Shown: piece after piece, positions 24,825 through 37,763 of the stretch | How the letters are laid out: every line of letters starts with the position of its first letter | How positions within the stretch are numbered: the first letter of the stretch is position 1 | NCBI GenBank assembly: GCA_033439265.1 | Contig: JAVTVX010000013.1 | Coordinates: 22,238,500-22,302,499 of the forward strand | Source of the DNA: Dillenia suffruticosa | Lineage: Eukaryota > Streptophyta > Magnoliopsida > Dilleniales > Dilleniaceae | DNA length: 64,000 bases | Direction of reading: 5' to 3' | Translations under genes and position numbers: made by a program | The notes under the pieces: model-generated | What the model was told of the DNA's origin: nothing | What the model saw: the letters and a program-made list of their open reading frames with translations, nothing else | Database searches by the model: none

Positions 24825-26255
24825 GATAATGTTATCAATATGCTCACTACACAGCATAACAAATTTGAGCAAAGCCTGAACAGGCAGATAAGCAACATGC
24901 TTCGGGAATGTGATCTGGAGCTTCAGTTCACAGACTTGGTGTTCTCGTTATTGGTGATAGCCTATTTACATCCACTAGGCAGGTTCTATAGCAGCCAAAG
25001 ATCATAAGCATGCCATAATTGAAGTGAACATTTCGCAAATTCATGGGAGGCATTGATATGCTGATTGCGTCAGGATGGATCTAGGTTGGGGCTTCCGCTG
25101 CAGATACAGCTTCTTGAACCATAGTAACAACAATCCTACTTGCGCCAACCAAACTTTGGGATTTCTAGCTTTGGATCCTGCATGAAAAGAGGTAAAAGAC
25201 CCTTGCTTTTTATGAGATTTCAAAGAAACAAAAATGCTGTTTGTGCAAGTCTGTACACACTATCTAGCACTTGGATGGACCACGAAGTACATGCTCATTA
25301 TTGTCTCAAAGGGCCTGAAAATATATGAATATGAGAGGAAGGAATAAAAGTGGTATAAACCATGTATTTGCTTTCTTGGTTTTAAGATATCCTGGGTCTC
25401 AACATCGTTCTCTGCTTGACTATCTAACAAGGTGTAGAATTTCTGTTTCCCAAACTGGGTTCCTCGCTGTGCGCGGGGTTAAACAATGCTCATTATTTGA
25501 AACCGTGTCAAAAGCTAAAAAAAGATGGCTGCTTAATTTTGTTAGCTCCGCACCCTGCCGCCGCCCCGGGGGGGGGGGGGGTTAGGGGAATCCGAGATTC
25601 AGCTTCAGACCTCATTCTTAGGGCCTTCCTTTCGGGCAAGCTGGGCTGCAGCCAACATTTATCTCCCTATAAAACCAGCTCGGCCATATTGAGGTCTAGT
25701 ACTAGCAGGTATACAGAATCTGATGATGGTTTTGTCACCAAAAAATATATACTTGTTAGCAGCCACATGAACTAGGTTTACAATTGTAGTAGACAAGGGC
25801 AGGAACAATCTATGCTTCTAAAGATAGCAATTTTTGTAGAGTCTGCACCGAATGCAGATACAAGCACGCAGACTGGACAGGGATGTAAATGTGCAGTTTT
25901 AGCAGTCAAAATCATAATTTGGTTAGAATGCTGGTTATGTATGCAATGCAAGCACATCACAACGACCAATAATATAAGCAAATAAACAAAATTCTCTATA
26001 TGCGTTTAATTATGACATAGGAGCAATTCACATCCAAAAATCAACTCTAGAATTCAAAAAGGCCAATAATGTGATGGCATTATCCATAAGAAAATGAGTT
26101 ACACGGGGAAGAATGGTAGCCGTAGCCTGGATGCTTCTTGCCTCATGGGGCAGTTCCAAATAGGCTCGTTGAGGCTCAACTGAGAAAGGCTCTATTTCAG
26201 CGTCATTTGCCCTATCCCATCAATGTTCAAAGAGCTCAACTTTAAAGGGAAAATT
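24825..26255. other. Intergenic / 3' flanks
   Basis: This lies between the PPR gene and the convergent minus-strand gene ending at 26256. It includes a GC-rich spot with a 13-base G run at about 25567. No domain-bearing frame is seen; about 26000-26255 is probably 3' untranslated region of the next gene. Confidence 0.45.
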
Positions 26256-28486
26256 TTACTGAAGAATTCGGACCAAAATTTGATTATTGAGACAGAATGA
26301 CCGATTCTTCATTATAACAGCATTCATTGCCCGAGTCTGCGAGGGGAAGTGCACAACAGCCATTCTAATTGGATCAGGGGCCGCTTGCCTGCAATATTAT
26401 CTTTCATCAGTCACCTTATAGTGCAGTGTCACAAAAGAAACACTTTCAGGATGAAACTTTCATCAGAAACTATAATAACCTTGCGTACAACTGGATAGAA
26501 GATGCGTCATATTCACAGCCAGAGAGTAATCGTTCAACATCGGCTAAAAGAGCATTTTGCGGAATTCCTTGTAGTAGGACCTGATATTGAGCATTATTGT
26601 GTAACAATTGTCAGATTGAAAATCAAAGGGCAAAAGATAAAAATACTAGAGTTCCATTCATCAAGAGGACCGACCATAACACTTCAACTCAAAGTTGCAG
26701 CACCTAATGGGTGATACAACAACAAAGGCACAGAAAACTATACAAGTCAAGCTCATACATTCATTCAATCCCTTCTCGTTTGGAATTATCTTATCATCTC
26801 CATGAAACAGCCTAAATTCTACTTCATTTAGAAATGTATTCAAGGATATGAAAAATAAGGCATTACGGAGATGTCCTCTTAAATTTCCATGGAGAAATTA
26901 TGCCCCTTACTCGGATAAATACCATTCAAATCACACTAGATTAGGTTAGCCCCATTTTTTGAGCATGATAGCAACAGAGAAGGATTAGGCATGTGAGGGT
27001 ATGTTATATACCTTAACAGCAACTTTAGATTTGGGCCATTTATAAATGTATGCCTTTATTTATTTATAGGGATAGGAGGAGAGGTGAGGCATTTTATTTT
27101 CAAATGCTAAAAGAAGCAGATAAGTTTCTCAATGCAAAATCACTAGGCTCTCAGTCTAATCTAAACTTTCCGGTCACAGGTTTAGCATAAAATATTCAAC
27201 AATGTTAAAGATAGTACGATTTTCAAACCATCCGATTTTTAGTATTTAAGATCAACAGAGCCCAAACTAAGATGTCTACTTACAGCTTTTCCATCATAGG
27301 GCATAACATAATCCCACTGTGACCGATCAGCCTGATATAAAACAGCAGTCAATTGAAAAGATTCTGGCATTTCACTAAAAACGCCTATCAGTATCAAGAA
27401 ATAAAACTGTTCAATAAGTTACCCTGTCTAATTTGCACAATCGACCATTCCTAATAATTGTCCTGACAGCAGCATCAAAAGCAGACCAAGAAGGAAATCG
27501 CAGCAACCTGCTTGTGGTACACAAATAGATAACTAAAAACCATTTTTCCGTGTAAAACCGTTAATTTAATCCATCTCTATTCAAACAAATAACAACCACA
27601 GCCTGAGCTAAGGAAAGCACTGCATAAGACATGTATTAATTTCTAGACTTAAACAAGGTTTTGTAGCTCAATGGGAATGCAGGGCACCTCCCAAATATTT
27701 TAGTGCACACATATGTGCTTGTGTTCTTTGATCTACAAATTCCACAACTAAGCCTTAAGTCCCAACCTAGTCAGAAAACATATACATCTGGTTTTTCTCA
27801 TTCAGCTCTATTAAATGACATGTCAAAAGTGAGGTTATTTCATCACCCCTCTTGGAAATTTCTTAAACCTTCCTCTAGGAATTCTGAATATTTTAAAATA
27901 AAAAATAAAGGAATTGTCACTCAAACATAAAATTTGTTAGTTTCCGTCCCAACTCTAGAAATGAAACAGTGTTTCTGCTCCATTTAATTGTGCAAGCGAT
28001 GTACAGTTAGATACTATTGTGCACATGTAATGGAGTATGAGAAATTCTATTTGTGAATGGCTATTGAAGAACAACAGGGTTTCTATTGAAGAACAACAGG
28101 GTAAAAAAAAAAAGAAAAAAGATCCTAACTAGGAAATGATATTTCAATACAGAACAACTAGCACGTGTTTACATCTTTAGTTAAGGTCTCAAGTTCCATT
28201 GAGAAAAAACCTTTCTTTTTTTCTTTCCTTTTCTTAATAAAAGGAAAGGAAGGCTGTCTAGATATTATTCGCCTCAAGACCAAGCACCAAGTGACAAAAG
28301 TAGAACTAGCAATTGCATAACAGCAAAATGAAAAGGTGAGAACTCACATTCCAATAGGGTCAAAGAAGCTTCTGTTGTATTCAACTTTAACATCCTGAAT
28401 GGTCAGTTTACAACCTTCAAGCAGATTCACAATATCACTCCTCAAAGTATGCCATGTTATCCCAGTCAATCTCCCATACGCCAAAC
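26256..28486 (-). CDS. Putative RNA-binding (RRM-like fold) protein, 5' end unresolved
   Basis: Five exons read cleanly with GT-AG borders and consistent phases: 28348-28486, 27423-27507, 27284-27331, 26480-26580 and 26256-26388 (stop TAA). The product contains GRLTGITWHTLRSDIVNLLE, then LLRFPSWSAFDAAVRTIIRN, DRSQWDYVMPYDG, VLLQGIPQNALLADVERLLS and finally MAVVHFPSQTRAMNAVIMKN ending ILVRILQ. The last two parts have the beta-alpha-beta pattern of an RRM (VLLQGIP as RNP2-like; MAVVHFPSQ.RAMNAV as the second half). No in-frame ATG is present upstream in the first exon shown, so at least one more 5' exon exists, perhaps at 29026-29250, which encodes an Arg/Ser-rich leader-like peptide. I do not know its symbol. 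An organellar location is only a guess. Confidence 0.65.
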
Positions 28487-28520
28487 CTAGTTGAACCAAT
28501 AAAGCAAAATTTGATCAGTT

Positions 28521-28945
28521 GGGGTTTCACAGATCCAAAAATGCCAATCAAAGAACCCTTAGCTCAAAACCTAAACTCTAGATTTGAAAACAATTCAAGT
28601 ATTTCATTCGGTTACATAAGAAAATGCTCATTGGACGTCAAGCCCAATGGTGAATAGTTGACACACAAAATGAGTGAAAATTGGGGCACATCATTCATTT
28701 GACCACGTGGGGTTTTGCATTCCCAAAAATGCCAATCAGATAACCCTTAGCTTAAATCCCTAAACCCTGAACTTGAGAGCAATTCAAATGTTTCATAGCC
28801 GTTACAAGAAAAATTGCTCATCGTACGTCAAACCCTGTTGATAATCGAAAAGCAATGAAAATTAGGTCAGTCATTTGATCAAGTGGGGTTTTGCATGCCC
28901 TAAAATGTCAATCAAATAACCCTAGCTCGAAGCCCTAAACCCTAT
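28521..28945. repeat. Imperfect tandem repeat, about 176-188 bp unit, 2.3 copies
   Basis: Copies begin GGGGTTTCACAG / GGGGTTTTGCAT / GGGGTTTTGCAT at 28521, 28709 and 28885 and share AAAATGCCAATCA and CCCTTAGCT blocks. They lie inside the 5' intron or leader region of the RRM-like gene. Confidence 0.75.
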
Positions 28946-29339
28946 AGATTTGTTGCAAAATTTTCCATTTCAGCACTAGTTAACACAGAAAACGAACAAC
29001 GACCAGATCATTTTGGATAGAAACCCTAACTTGAAACCCTAAACCCTAAATTTTTCGATATGAGTAAAAAAAGAGTCGAATACGCAAGTCGAACTGCTCG
29101 AGAGAACTGAAAGAAAACCTGTTGTTGGGGTTCGAAGAAACGAATCGACAGTTGAATCCTGAGTCTGTTCAGCTGATTCTGTTGAGAAATGTCTCGGCGA
29201 TTCGTGAAGAAGACAGGGAGGCTTCGAGTGGAATCAGTAAGATGAGTCAAGTTCTAGGACTTGATTGAGTTTCTAAGAAGATTCAACATCGACATTTTTA
29301 AAGAGTATTGCTGGAGCTTTGTACCGAAATAAACCCAAA

Positions 29340-29690
29340 ATTCGACGGGCTATGTCCCGTCTTGAAGACGCGACATAGCCTCCCCCAGCAATGCGGCAGG
29401 GAGGGAGACGTCTCCCGCGGCAGTGGGCGGCAGTGGGCGGCAGTGGGGGAGGGTGGGAAAGGGAGGCTCCCGCGGCTGTGGGGGAGGGAGGGAGAGGGAG
29501 GAGTGCCGCGGGGGGAGAGAGAGAGGGAGAGCGCAGCACCGCCGGGGGGAGGGAGAGCGCAGCGCCAGCGGGGGGAGGGAGAGAGGGAGAGCGCAGCGCC
29601 ACTGGGGAGGAGCGCACCGCCCTGGGTGGAGGAGTGCCGCCGTGTCGCGTCTTGGGGGCGCGTCACGTCTTCGAGACGCGACACATGTAA
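29340..29690. repeat. GC-rich, G-rich tandem island bounded by inverted repeats
   Basis: The plus strand is purine- and G-rich, with tandem units such as GGGAGAGCGCAGCGCC (three clear copies at about 29523-29605) and GGCAGTGG copies at 29419-29447. The left border (29348-29380) is a near-perfect 16-base inverted repeat GGCTATGTCCCGTCTT / AAGACGCGACATAGCC with a one-base centre. The right border (29642-29684) has 11-base arms GTGTCGCGTCT / AGACGCGACAC. The two borders share GTCGCGTCTT. Open frames on both strands across it are low-complexity Gly/Arg or Pro/Ser peptides and are not genes. It sits just upstream of the RRM-like gene, so it could be a promoter CpG-like island or the body of a non-autonomous element. 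Confidence 0.75.
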
Positions 29691-29704
29691 TGCCGACGTC
29701 TGAC

Positions 29705-29915
29705 TTTGTCGTAGATTTAACTCGCGATATAATGAAATTATCTTTTGAGATTGTTTTATAAATTTTATTTTTTTTAGATTTATTTTGGTATAAAATTATC
29801 GTAGTTTTAACTCACGATATAATCTGTAATGAGTTACTTTAATCCACGACAAATAAATTATTTTCTGAGATTGTTTTAAAAATTTTATTTTTTTTTAGAT
29901 TTATTTCGGAACAAA
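29705..29915. repeat. Direct repeat, two diverged copies
   Basis: Segments with CGTAGATTTAACTCGCGATA / CGTAGTTTTAACTCACGATA and TTTTAGATTTATTT follow the GC island, spaced about 90-110 bases apart. Confidence 0.6.
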
Positions 29916-32900
29916 GCTCGCTGCCTTTGTTTTGTTGGAGGGAAGGTTATCACGAGTTTTGACGAAGACGACGACGAGAGTGGGAAATTTTGAATTTCGA
30001 CCCAAATGTTCGGAAAAATAGTATAATTCCCCCCCCCCTACATTAGGAAAAGTCAAAAATGCCGATGCTGGTTGGAGGGCTGGGCCGGCTCATCTGACAG
30101 AATGAAGCGGCATTGGCCCAAAGAGGGGGATCAAAGTAAAATTTTGAGGATGGCCCAAGTGAGATGAGCCCTTTAAAAAAAAATAAATAGAAGCATGATG
30201 ATCAACATTCTTTTTTTTTTTTTTATTACCGATCGATATCAAAATCATATTTCGATTAATTTTATCTGAATATTATCAAACCTAGTTTAGGAGAACTCTT
30301 CTAACATAATTTTTTTTTTAATTTTTAAATTGAAGATTTGATTTAAAGATTTAATAATTTTATTCATTAGATCGACCATCTGTTGGTACACTATGGTCAA
30401 TTGTTATCCTTTTGAATGTACTCATAAGCATTTAACTGCAACTCAATCAAAATATTAAAGAATCACAGTATACCCTTTTGTAATTGTGTGAACTTATTTT
30501 TGCAGGCAATTTTATTTTATCAGTATCCAAATTGATGACCTCAAAGTTATTCAATTTATTTTGTCTTCTTGGACAACCATGTCCATGATCATTTGATATA
30601 ATTTTTCATCTTGTTAAAGTAAACATTTAATTATTTAGTGGTGGTATACTAAATAACAACAAAATAGTAACAAACATTGTTTCGAAATTATATTACAATA
30701 TATGATAAATATATTTTAATAGATATTTAATAATTATGACGAGTTTTATTGAATTAATGTCGTAACAAACTTTGATGGGAACAAATTTCTATAGATCAAG
30801 TATTGTTTTTAAAAGTATGAACGAAACTTCTAGTTCTCAAGTCCCTTAGGGACAGTTCAAGTGGTAGAATTTTCATATTTTTATCATTTTTTACTTAATT
30901 CGATTTCATTTAATTGTATCTTTTTATATATAAAAAACAAATTCCATCTAGTTCTCAAAACATTCAAGGCCTTCTACAAAAAACAAAAACATTCAAGGCC
31001 CACCATCCGACCTTTAAAAATGTACACTGGAAGTTTCATTGGAATTTTGTCAATCGGCCCTATCTACCATTCAAGGCCCACCATCAGTACCAAAAAAATG
31101 TACATTGGAATTTTGTCAATGGGCCCCATCTACCATTCAAGGCCCACCATACGCCCCACCCCACCGCAAATAAACATGACTACTCGCAGTCAAAAGGTAA
31201 AGGGCATTTTAGGCACAAAGCCGTAAATGTGTCAAACCCGTCCACTCCTCGACAAGGCTCCATCTCTGTGTCCAGGAGGGGTTGGATTAGGCGCAGGCAC
31301 AACCCCGACTGCGCCTCCACTCTTATCATCAATTTAAAACTACACTGACCCAACCATGGGTGACTCTTTTAAATTTTTTTCTCTTTTTTTATTTTTTTTA
31401 AGTAAAATTATAAAATTTATAAAAATATAAGTTATTCATAAAATTTTAAATATTAAATCTCAAAAAATATAATTAAATAAAAATTTTTTATCATTTAAAT
31501 ATTTTTATAAGCATATGGGTGACTCTTTTACTTATATAAGAAAAACCCTTCGTAAAATTAATAAAAAGATGGCGAAAGAGAAAGGTCATTTGGATCCAGA
31601 AAAAGGACTGCTTCCATACTTTATGGGCAAAAATAAAAATATAAAAAATTTAAATATAAAAAAATAGGGGAAAACAATAAAACTATTTAAAAATTTCTCT
31701 CTCTATATATTTTTCCTCTCTTTTAGCTTATCTCTAATAGTCTCCTTCCTGACTTTTCTCTTTTGAGAGTCAAAAAGAGGCCATTAATAAATACTTTTGT
31801 CCATTTGTCATCCTCCAATCTCAAAAGGAGCCGAATCAACGCCACAATTTCTCAAAAACAACCTTTTTAACACCCCCTTTACTCATCAACCCTGCACCTT
31901 AAAATCTATTAAATTTGAATTAAAAAATTTTTAATCTCGTTATAAAAAAATATAATCTAAACTAATTAATATTTTTTTAAAAAATAGACAATTACATGAA
32001 ACCACGCAAGGTGTACTTTGCATGCATCCACTTATTGGAATTATGTACCAAAATACTTTCTTACTATTATAAAATAATAATAATAATAAATAAATAAATA
32101 AATAAATAAAAGAAAAAAAGATTCCGGAAATATATGTATGTGGAGCTAAGGGCTAAGGCGAGAGCTGCCAAAAAAGGACAGCCAGCAAAACACTCCACAT
32201 CACTGAAAAAGAATTATGTAAGATAAGTGCAATGCAAGTGATAGAGGCACAAACAGTGACTCCTGATAAGGAATTCAGGTTTGGGGTGTGATCAAGCTCA
32301 AGATATGCTTGCCATGTAGCCTGTCGGCCCCTTCAATATACTACTTTTAGCATAGTACTAATTGGGTTTATTTATTTATTGGATTAATTAAAATGGGCAA
32401 GCTATTAAATAATTTCTCAATTTTAAGTGTTTTTTTTTTAATCTTCTTTTCTTTGTATGGATTATCTATGCGGCCCAATACTCCATGTCTAAAATTTTTT
32501 TCTAGTGACCATGTATTGCACTTCGACTTTAATAACATTCAGTTTAAAAGGGGGAAAAAAAGAATCCACTGTATTGGTGGGGAAGGTCTTTCGTAATACA
32601 GAGATCTAGAATTTGAATTCTTATAAAATTACTTAAAATCTCACTTTTTGAAAAAAGAAAAATCATCCTTAATAAGATAATATGGTGTTTACAATCCCCT
32701 TTTCTCAACCCTAAAATAAAGAATTTGAATCCTTATATAACAAAAAAAAAAAGAGAAAAATCACTTTTTGTAAAACCATCTTAGTGAGATGAATTTTAGA
32801 ATAAATATTTAGAAAACCAGGAGCAGTTCGGGGTTCATTGGAATAATACCCAACCATAAGGATGCGGGCAGTTTGGGTATTATGGGATTACCTATGGTTG

Positions 32901-35873
32901 AATGATGAAAGTTGGGCAACAGAAACCTCGGCAACCGCAAGGAAGCTTCCTAGAAGTTGCGGTGATAAAGAAGTCAGGGGAAAGGGCAATAATGTAAAGT
33001 CAAATATAGTTAGAACATGGAGGTGGACAGTTGGAGAAAAAAACCATTTAGACTGGACTCGACTCAACCGGGCAGGTACTACTTAGGGTACGGAAGATTT
33101 CTTAATATTTTAACATTAAAAACAAAACAACCACCTTCCCCAGATGACCCATATGAGAGATGATTAGGCTTGCAGTACCAAATTCTATTCCGTTTCCGCG
33201 GGCATACCGTGTTTTTGTCAACAACTCTCTCTCTATCTCTCTCTCCATTGTTGGGGACAAGCATGTGTTTAGGATTTTGATGCTGACGATGATGGGCAGA
33301 AACAACAAAGAAACTTTACATGTAAACTAAAAAGCAGTTTACTTGGTATTAGAAAATTATTATAGATTAGGCTATCCGGAGATCCCATTAACTCGCTTTT
33401 GTATTTATAGGCAAAGCACCCTCCCCAACGAAGGATCTGATTCGGTCCAACAATAGTCAATTGATTCTATCTGGGGATACTAATTCTTTTTGTTTGTATA
33501 GTTAAGTAATAAATTTTGACATAACTAGGTAGTAAAAGGTCTGTAATGTCAAATGTTTAAGACCCGGATGGGCTGACTCCCACACGCACCTGCAAGTGAC
33601 GGTAATAGGCTACAAAGGTGATTTCTTGTTGCAAACAACGAACAAAACTTGCGTTGTCAGTGTTTAGGGCAACAAATATTATCTGGGGTAGTTGGTATTA
33701 CTTGTGGAAAAATAATGGAGGTCGGGCAATGACATCCGGAATCAAACTAGATTTATGTATGGATTTATAGTATATTTGATTGTCGTCTACTCTTCTTCTT
33801 CGTATAGGGATGAAAAGGAAAAAAACCTAAAATATTTAGCGGTAAGCACGTGATGTCCATGTGCGTGTGGGAAAGAAAAGGCAAACAGATTTATCGTTTA
33901 TGCGACGGCAAAAGAAAATTGATAAGGAAAAGAGAAAACAAGCGGCACTCAGCGTAAGGTGCAGCACACCAGAATTGCCCACTGACCCACGACAACTTAT
34001 AGCTCAAATGTACAGCCTCGTTTCAGACTTTTCCACTGAGAACCTAACCGGACCCTCCACCCACTACCGGGCGGCGAGTACAGTCATTCCCCCGGGTTCT
34101 TGACAAATTATCATGTCAGGCGAGAATAAATAATCATGATATTAATAAAATATACCTTATTATTGAAAAAAAAATAAAAAAATAAATAAAATAAACATGT
34201 GAATCTATGGCACTAGATAATTTCTTAACTCTTGGGATCCCAAAATCTGAACAAACATTAATGCTAATAATTAAAAAAAAATTCACCCGAAATATTTAAG
34301 ATGATGGAATAATAATCATTGTATAAAAAAAACAATAATGTAAATTATCTTAAAATATATTTATAAAAATATTTAAAAATAGAAGAAACTAATATGAGAT
34401 GATAAAAAAAGTTGCCTACCATAAGAATTCCAAATGCATAAATTCTAATTTTTAGAACAAAAATTGGAGAAAATCAACTTATTTAATTTGAGAAAGATTA
34501 TTGATAAGGGATACTATTTTATTCATATTCTCTAAATGTGACATTTTATATACTTGGAATTCATCCAATTTCCTATAGCAACTTTCATCATCTGTATTAG
34601 TTTTTATTCTTATTTATTTTTATGAATTTATTTCAAGATAATTTATGATACTGATTTTCTTTTGGTGGTTGTTATTTCATTAAATTCTTCTATTTACCAT
34701 AAATGACCAAACCATATTTTGGTCAATCATTTTCATATTATACCTTTAATGTTCTATTTTTTTTATTTATTTTGAAAAAATTATTTTCAAAAGTTAAGAA
34801 TGCTAATGGTGAAGATACAATTTGACAAAACTTAATTTAATTATAGACATGGTAAAAACTTATTATCAATAAAAGATTACCATATCCTACATATCCACGA
34901 TGAAATTACAATATAATTAGAATGACAAAATAAAGTAAAATTCTCTCAAAAATTCCAAAGAAAATAAATAACATATATATTTTTAAAAAATTTCTAGAAA
35001 AAGCTATAAAAATTCTAAATTTGTGAATTATCATTTTTAGAATCATTAATTGATGAAATGATAATAAATTGAATATTATTTTTAATAGAAAGTGTATAAA
35101 ATGAAATAGTTTGACGATTAATACACTTAATAATTTATTAAAGAAAATGAATTTAAATTTTAATAATAATTTTAGTTGATAGGAGAGATTAATGTCATAT
35201 TAAAAAAAGATTATTAGAATAGAACACAATTAACAGCTAAAAGAAAATCAATGATTCAAGAAATGGTCATGAGATGTTAGTGGCTTGAAATAGAAGAATT
35301 TCTCCCCCAAGTCGCGAGCTGCTCGGCTCAAAGTTTTGCCGCAAGCGAACGCGCCATCGCGAGTGGGGCAAAATTCTCGCCAAGGCCAAACGCTATTTCG
35401 TATCTTGTCGTACGTACTTACCGTTCTTTTAGGGTACCTCTAGAAATAAGAACGTGGTGAGTGTTTGACAAACAAAACCTTATAATAAAAAAATATATAA
35501 AATCCCATAAAACAGAACAATTTGACAACATCACATACTAATATTCCACCAGAAAAAAATAATAATAATAAAAAACACACACACACACGCAGTATATTTG
35601 CGTGGCCACTTTATTATTATTTGAAAAATAAATAAATTTCCTCTTTTTTCTGGGAGTCACCAGCTTCACGAGATATCTCTCCAACTTCAACTCATCAGGG
35701 GAAGGTGTTTTCTTCTTCAACGATAAAAATCATAACAGCCCTTCACTATAATTTCATTCACTTATTCTTTTTTCTTTTCACCTCAATCAAAAGTTCTGTT
35801 TTCTGTCTCCAATTTTATTTTTTGAGAGATTTTGCAAAAAAGGGAAGGAAAAAAAAATTCAAAACAGCCAACA
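29916..35873. other. 6-kb intergenic region upstream of ALS3-like gene
   Basis: Very AT-rich throughout; no frame with a domain. It contains a GGCCCACC tandem repeat at 30957-31150, (TAAA)n/(AATA)n tracts near 32080-32110, and low-complexity DNA. A small open frame at 33861-34103 has no recognisable features. The (AC)n tract at 35573-35590 lies in the ALS3-like promoter. Confidence 0.5.
30957..31152. repeat. Tandem repeat with ATTCAAGGCCCACCAT units
   Basis: CATTCAAGGCCCACCAT recurs at about 30988, 31070 and 31134 (shortened at 30961). The last copies are separated by 60-80 bases that also repeat AAAAATGTACA, TTGGAATTTTGTCAAT and ATCTACCATTCAAGG. Confidence 0.8.
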
Positions 35874-36470
35874 ATGGATTGGCAATGGTTGGTTGAATTT
35901 CTTGAAGGAATGATCAAGCCTTTGTTGGCAACTGCAGTTGTCGTAATGGCAGTGATGCTTTCTTTCTCACAGAAACTGGGGTTGGAGAAGGAAATGATTT
36001 ATTCAATGTTTAGAGCTTTTTTGCAACTTTCGATTATTGGTTTTGTTCTCCAGTTCATTTTCAATCAGAATAGAAGCATCTGGATTCTTCTAGCTTATTT
36101 GTTCATGGTATGTCCTCTCTTTCATCAATATCCTCTTTTCTTGTATTTTTTATTTTATCGTTGTTGTTATTAAATTTGCTTGCTTAGAAAAATGTTTAAA
36201 AAAATTATGCTTTTTCCTCTACCCGATATGGATTTATCATGATTTAGATAAGCTTGATGAGGTGATATATAGCAATGCTGAATCCTTATTTTTTACTTTT
36301 TTATCACCGAAAAATTAGAAAAATTAATCTTTTTAATTTCTTTTTTGAGTTAATATTGGATTAATAATACGTTGTCAATGAGAACAAATTATATGGTGGT
36401 GGGGTTGATTCCTTTTACATTCTTTAATGTTGATATCTTGTTTTGTGCTTCAAGGGGTTTACATAAGATT

Positions 36471-36505
<35 letters not shown>

Positions 36506-37763
36506 TCTTTTTCTTGAATCATTTTCCTTTTTGTGCTACATGTAGATGAATATTGATTATTGAAGCCTGTTATTGGTAATTAAAAGAATTTATAGGACAG
36601 AATATTAAGGAGCCTTTTGGGCTTATGAAACTTCCTTTTTTCAGCATGGAGTGGTTGTATTATGGTCTTTATTCAACAACACAATGAATTTTCTTCACAT
36701 GTATAGAAATTTGACCAACTCCTCTTATTTTGGCTTTGTTTCTTAGTTTTGTGAATCTTTTTTCTTAATGTCACCCCCGAGAAAGGCCAAATAATGTTTT
36801 CTGGAATTTCAATTCCAGCCTTTTTTCTTTGAAGCAGTCTTGTTGAAGGCCGTGGTATTTGGCAATTTTTTCTTTTTAATATAATCTCAGCCTAAAGACT
36901 TTTCACTCTTCCAGGTAGGACAGAGAGCTCTCTGTTCTGTAGGTTGGTGGATGATTAGTTCTAGTAAGTGAAGACTTTTCTGGCAAACAGGATTTTAGTC
37001 ACAGGCATTTGCTGAAAATGTGGTTAATTTTACAGCAAATTGATATATTAACAACTAGATTACAAAGTTTGAGGTATTGAATATTCTTATTTTTGGCTTC
37101 TTGCAGGTTTCAGTTGCTGGTTATACAGCGGGACAACGTGCCAAACATGTTCCTAGGGCAAAATATATAGCTGGGTGTTCCATTTTGGCTGGAACTTCAG
37201 TGACCATGTTCTTGCTTGTTGTCCTAAATGTTTTCCCTTTCACTCCTAGGTATATAATCCCCGTAGCAGGCATGATGGTTGGTAACTCAATGACTACCAC
37301 AGGTGTTACAATGAAGAGACTCCGTGATGATATTAAAATGCAAGCTAACTTGGTTGGTTTCCTACCTTAGCGCTTGCAATTTATTCCTAGTACTAAAATT
37401 TTCTTGAAATTTGATACTTAATGCAGTTTTTAATTTCTTTTTCTACAGGTGGAAACTGCACTAGCTTTAGGTGCCACCCCGCGGCAGGCAACTCTGCAAC
37501 AAGTGAAAAGGGCTTTGGTCATTGCCCTCTCTCCAGTTTTGGACAATGCCAAAACACTAGGTCTCATAACACTTCCAGGTGCGATGACAGGTCTTATAAT
37601 GGGAGGAGCATCGCCTTTGGAAGCGATTCAGCTGCAGATTGTGGTTATGAATATGCTTATAGGTGCATCGACCGTTAGCTGCATTTTGTCTACTTATCTT
37701 TCCTGGCCTTCTTTTTTCACCAAGGCTTACCAATTGCAGCCTAAAATCTTAAGAGCAGACTGA
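35874..37763 (+). CDS. ALS3: ALS3/STAR2-type half-ABC transporter membrane subunit
   Basis: Three exons (35874-36107, 37107-37352, 37449-37763) with GT-AG borders encode 264 residues, close to the Arabidopsis ALS3 length as I recall it. ALS3 and rice STAR2 are membrane partners of the nucleotide-binding subunit STAR1 and confer aluminium tolerance; the family is UPF0014/YbbM-like. The start is ATG in the context ACAATGG. Diagnostic segments are SVAGYTAGQRAKHVPRAKY, FTPRYIIPVAGMMVGNSMT, ALALGATPRQATLQQVKRAL and LPGAMTGLIMGGASPLEAIQ, with several hydrophobic segments between them. No lesion is seen. The PPR upstream and RS2Z gene downstream match the Arabidopsis neighbours (recalled). A (GT)n tract lies in the first intron. 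Confidence 0.93.

Noticed and set aside
29273-29761. Five long frames on both strands
   Set aside because: All arise from the G-rich tandem island, giving Gly/Arg or Pro/Ser repeats; high GC lowers stop frequency.
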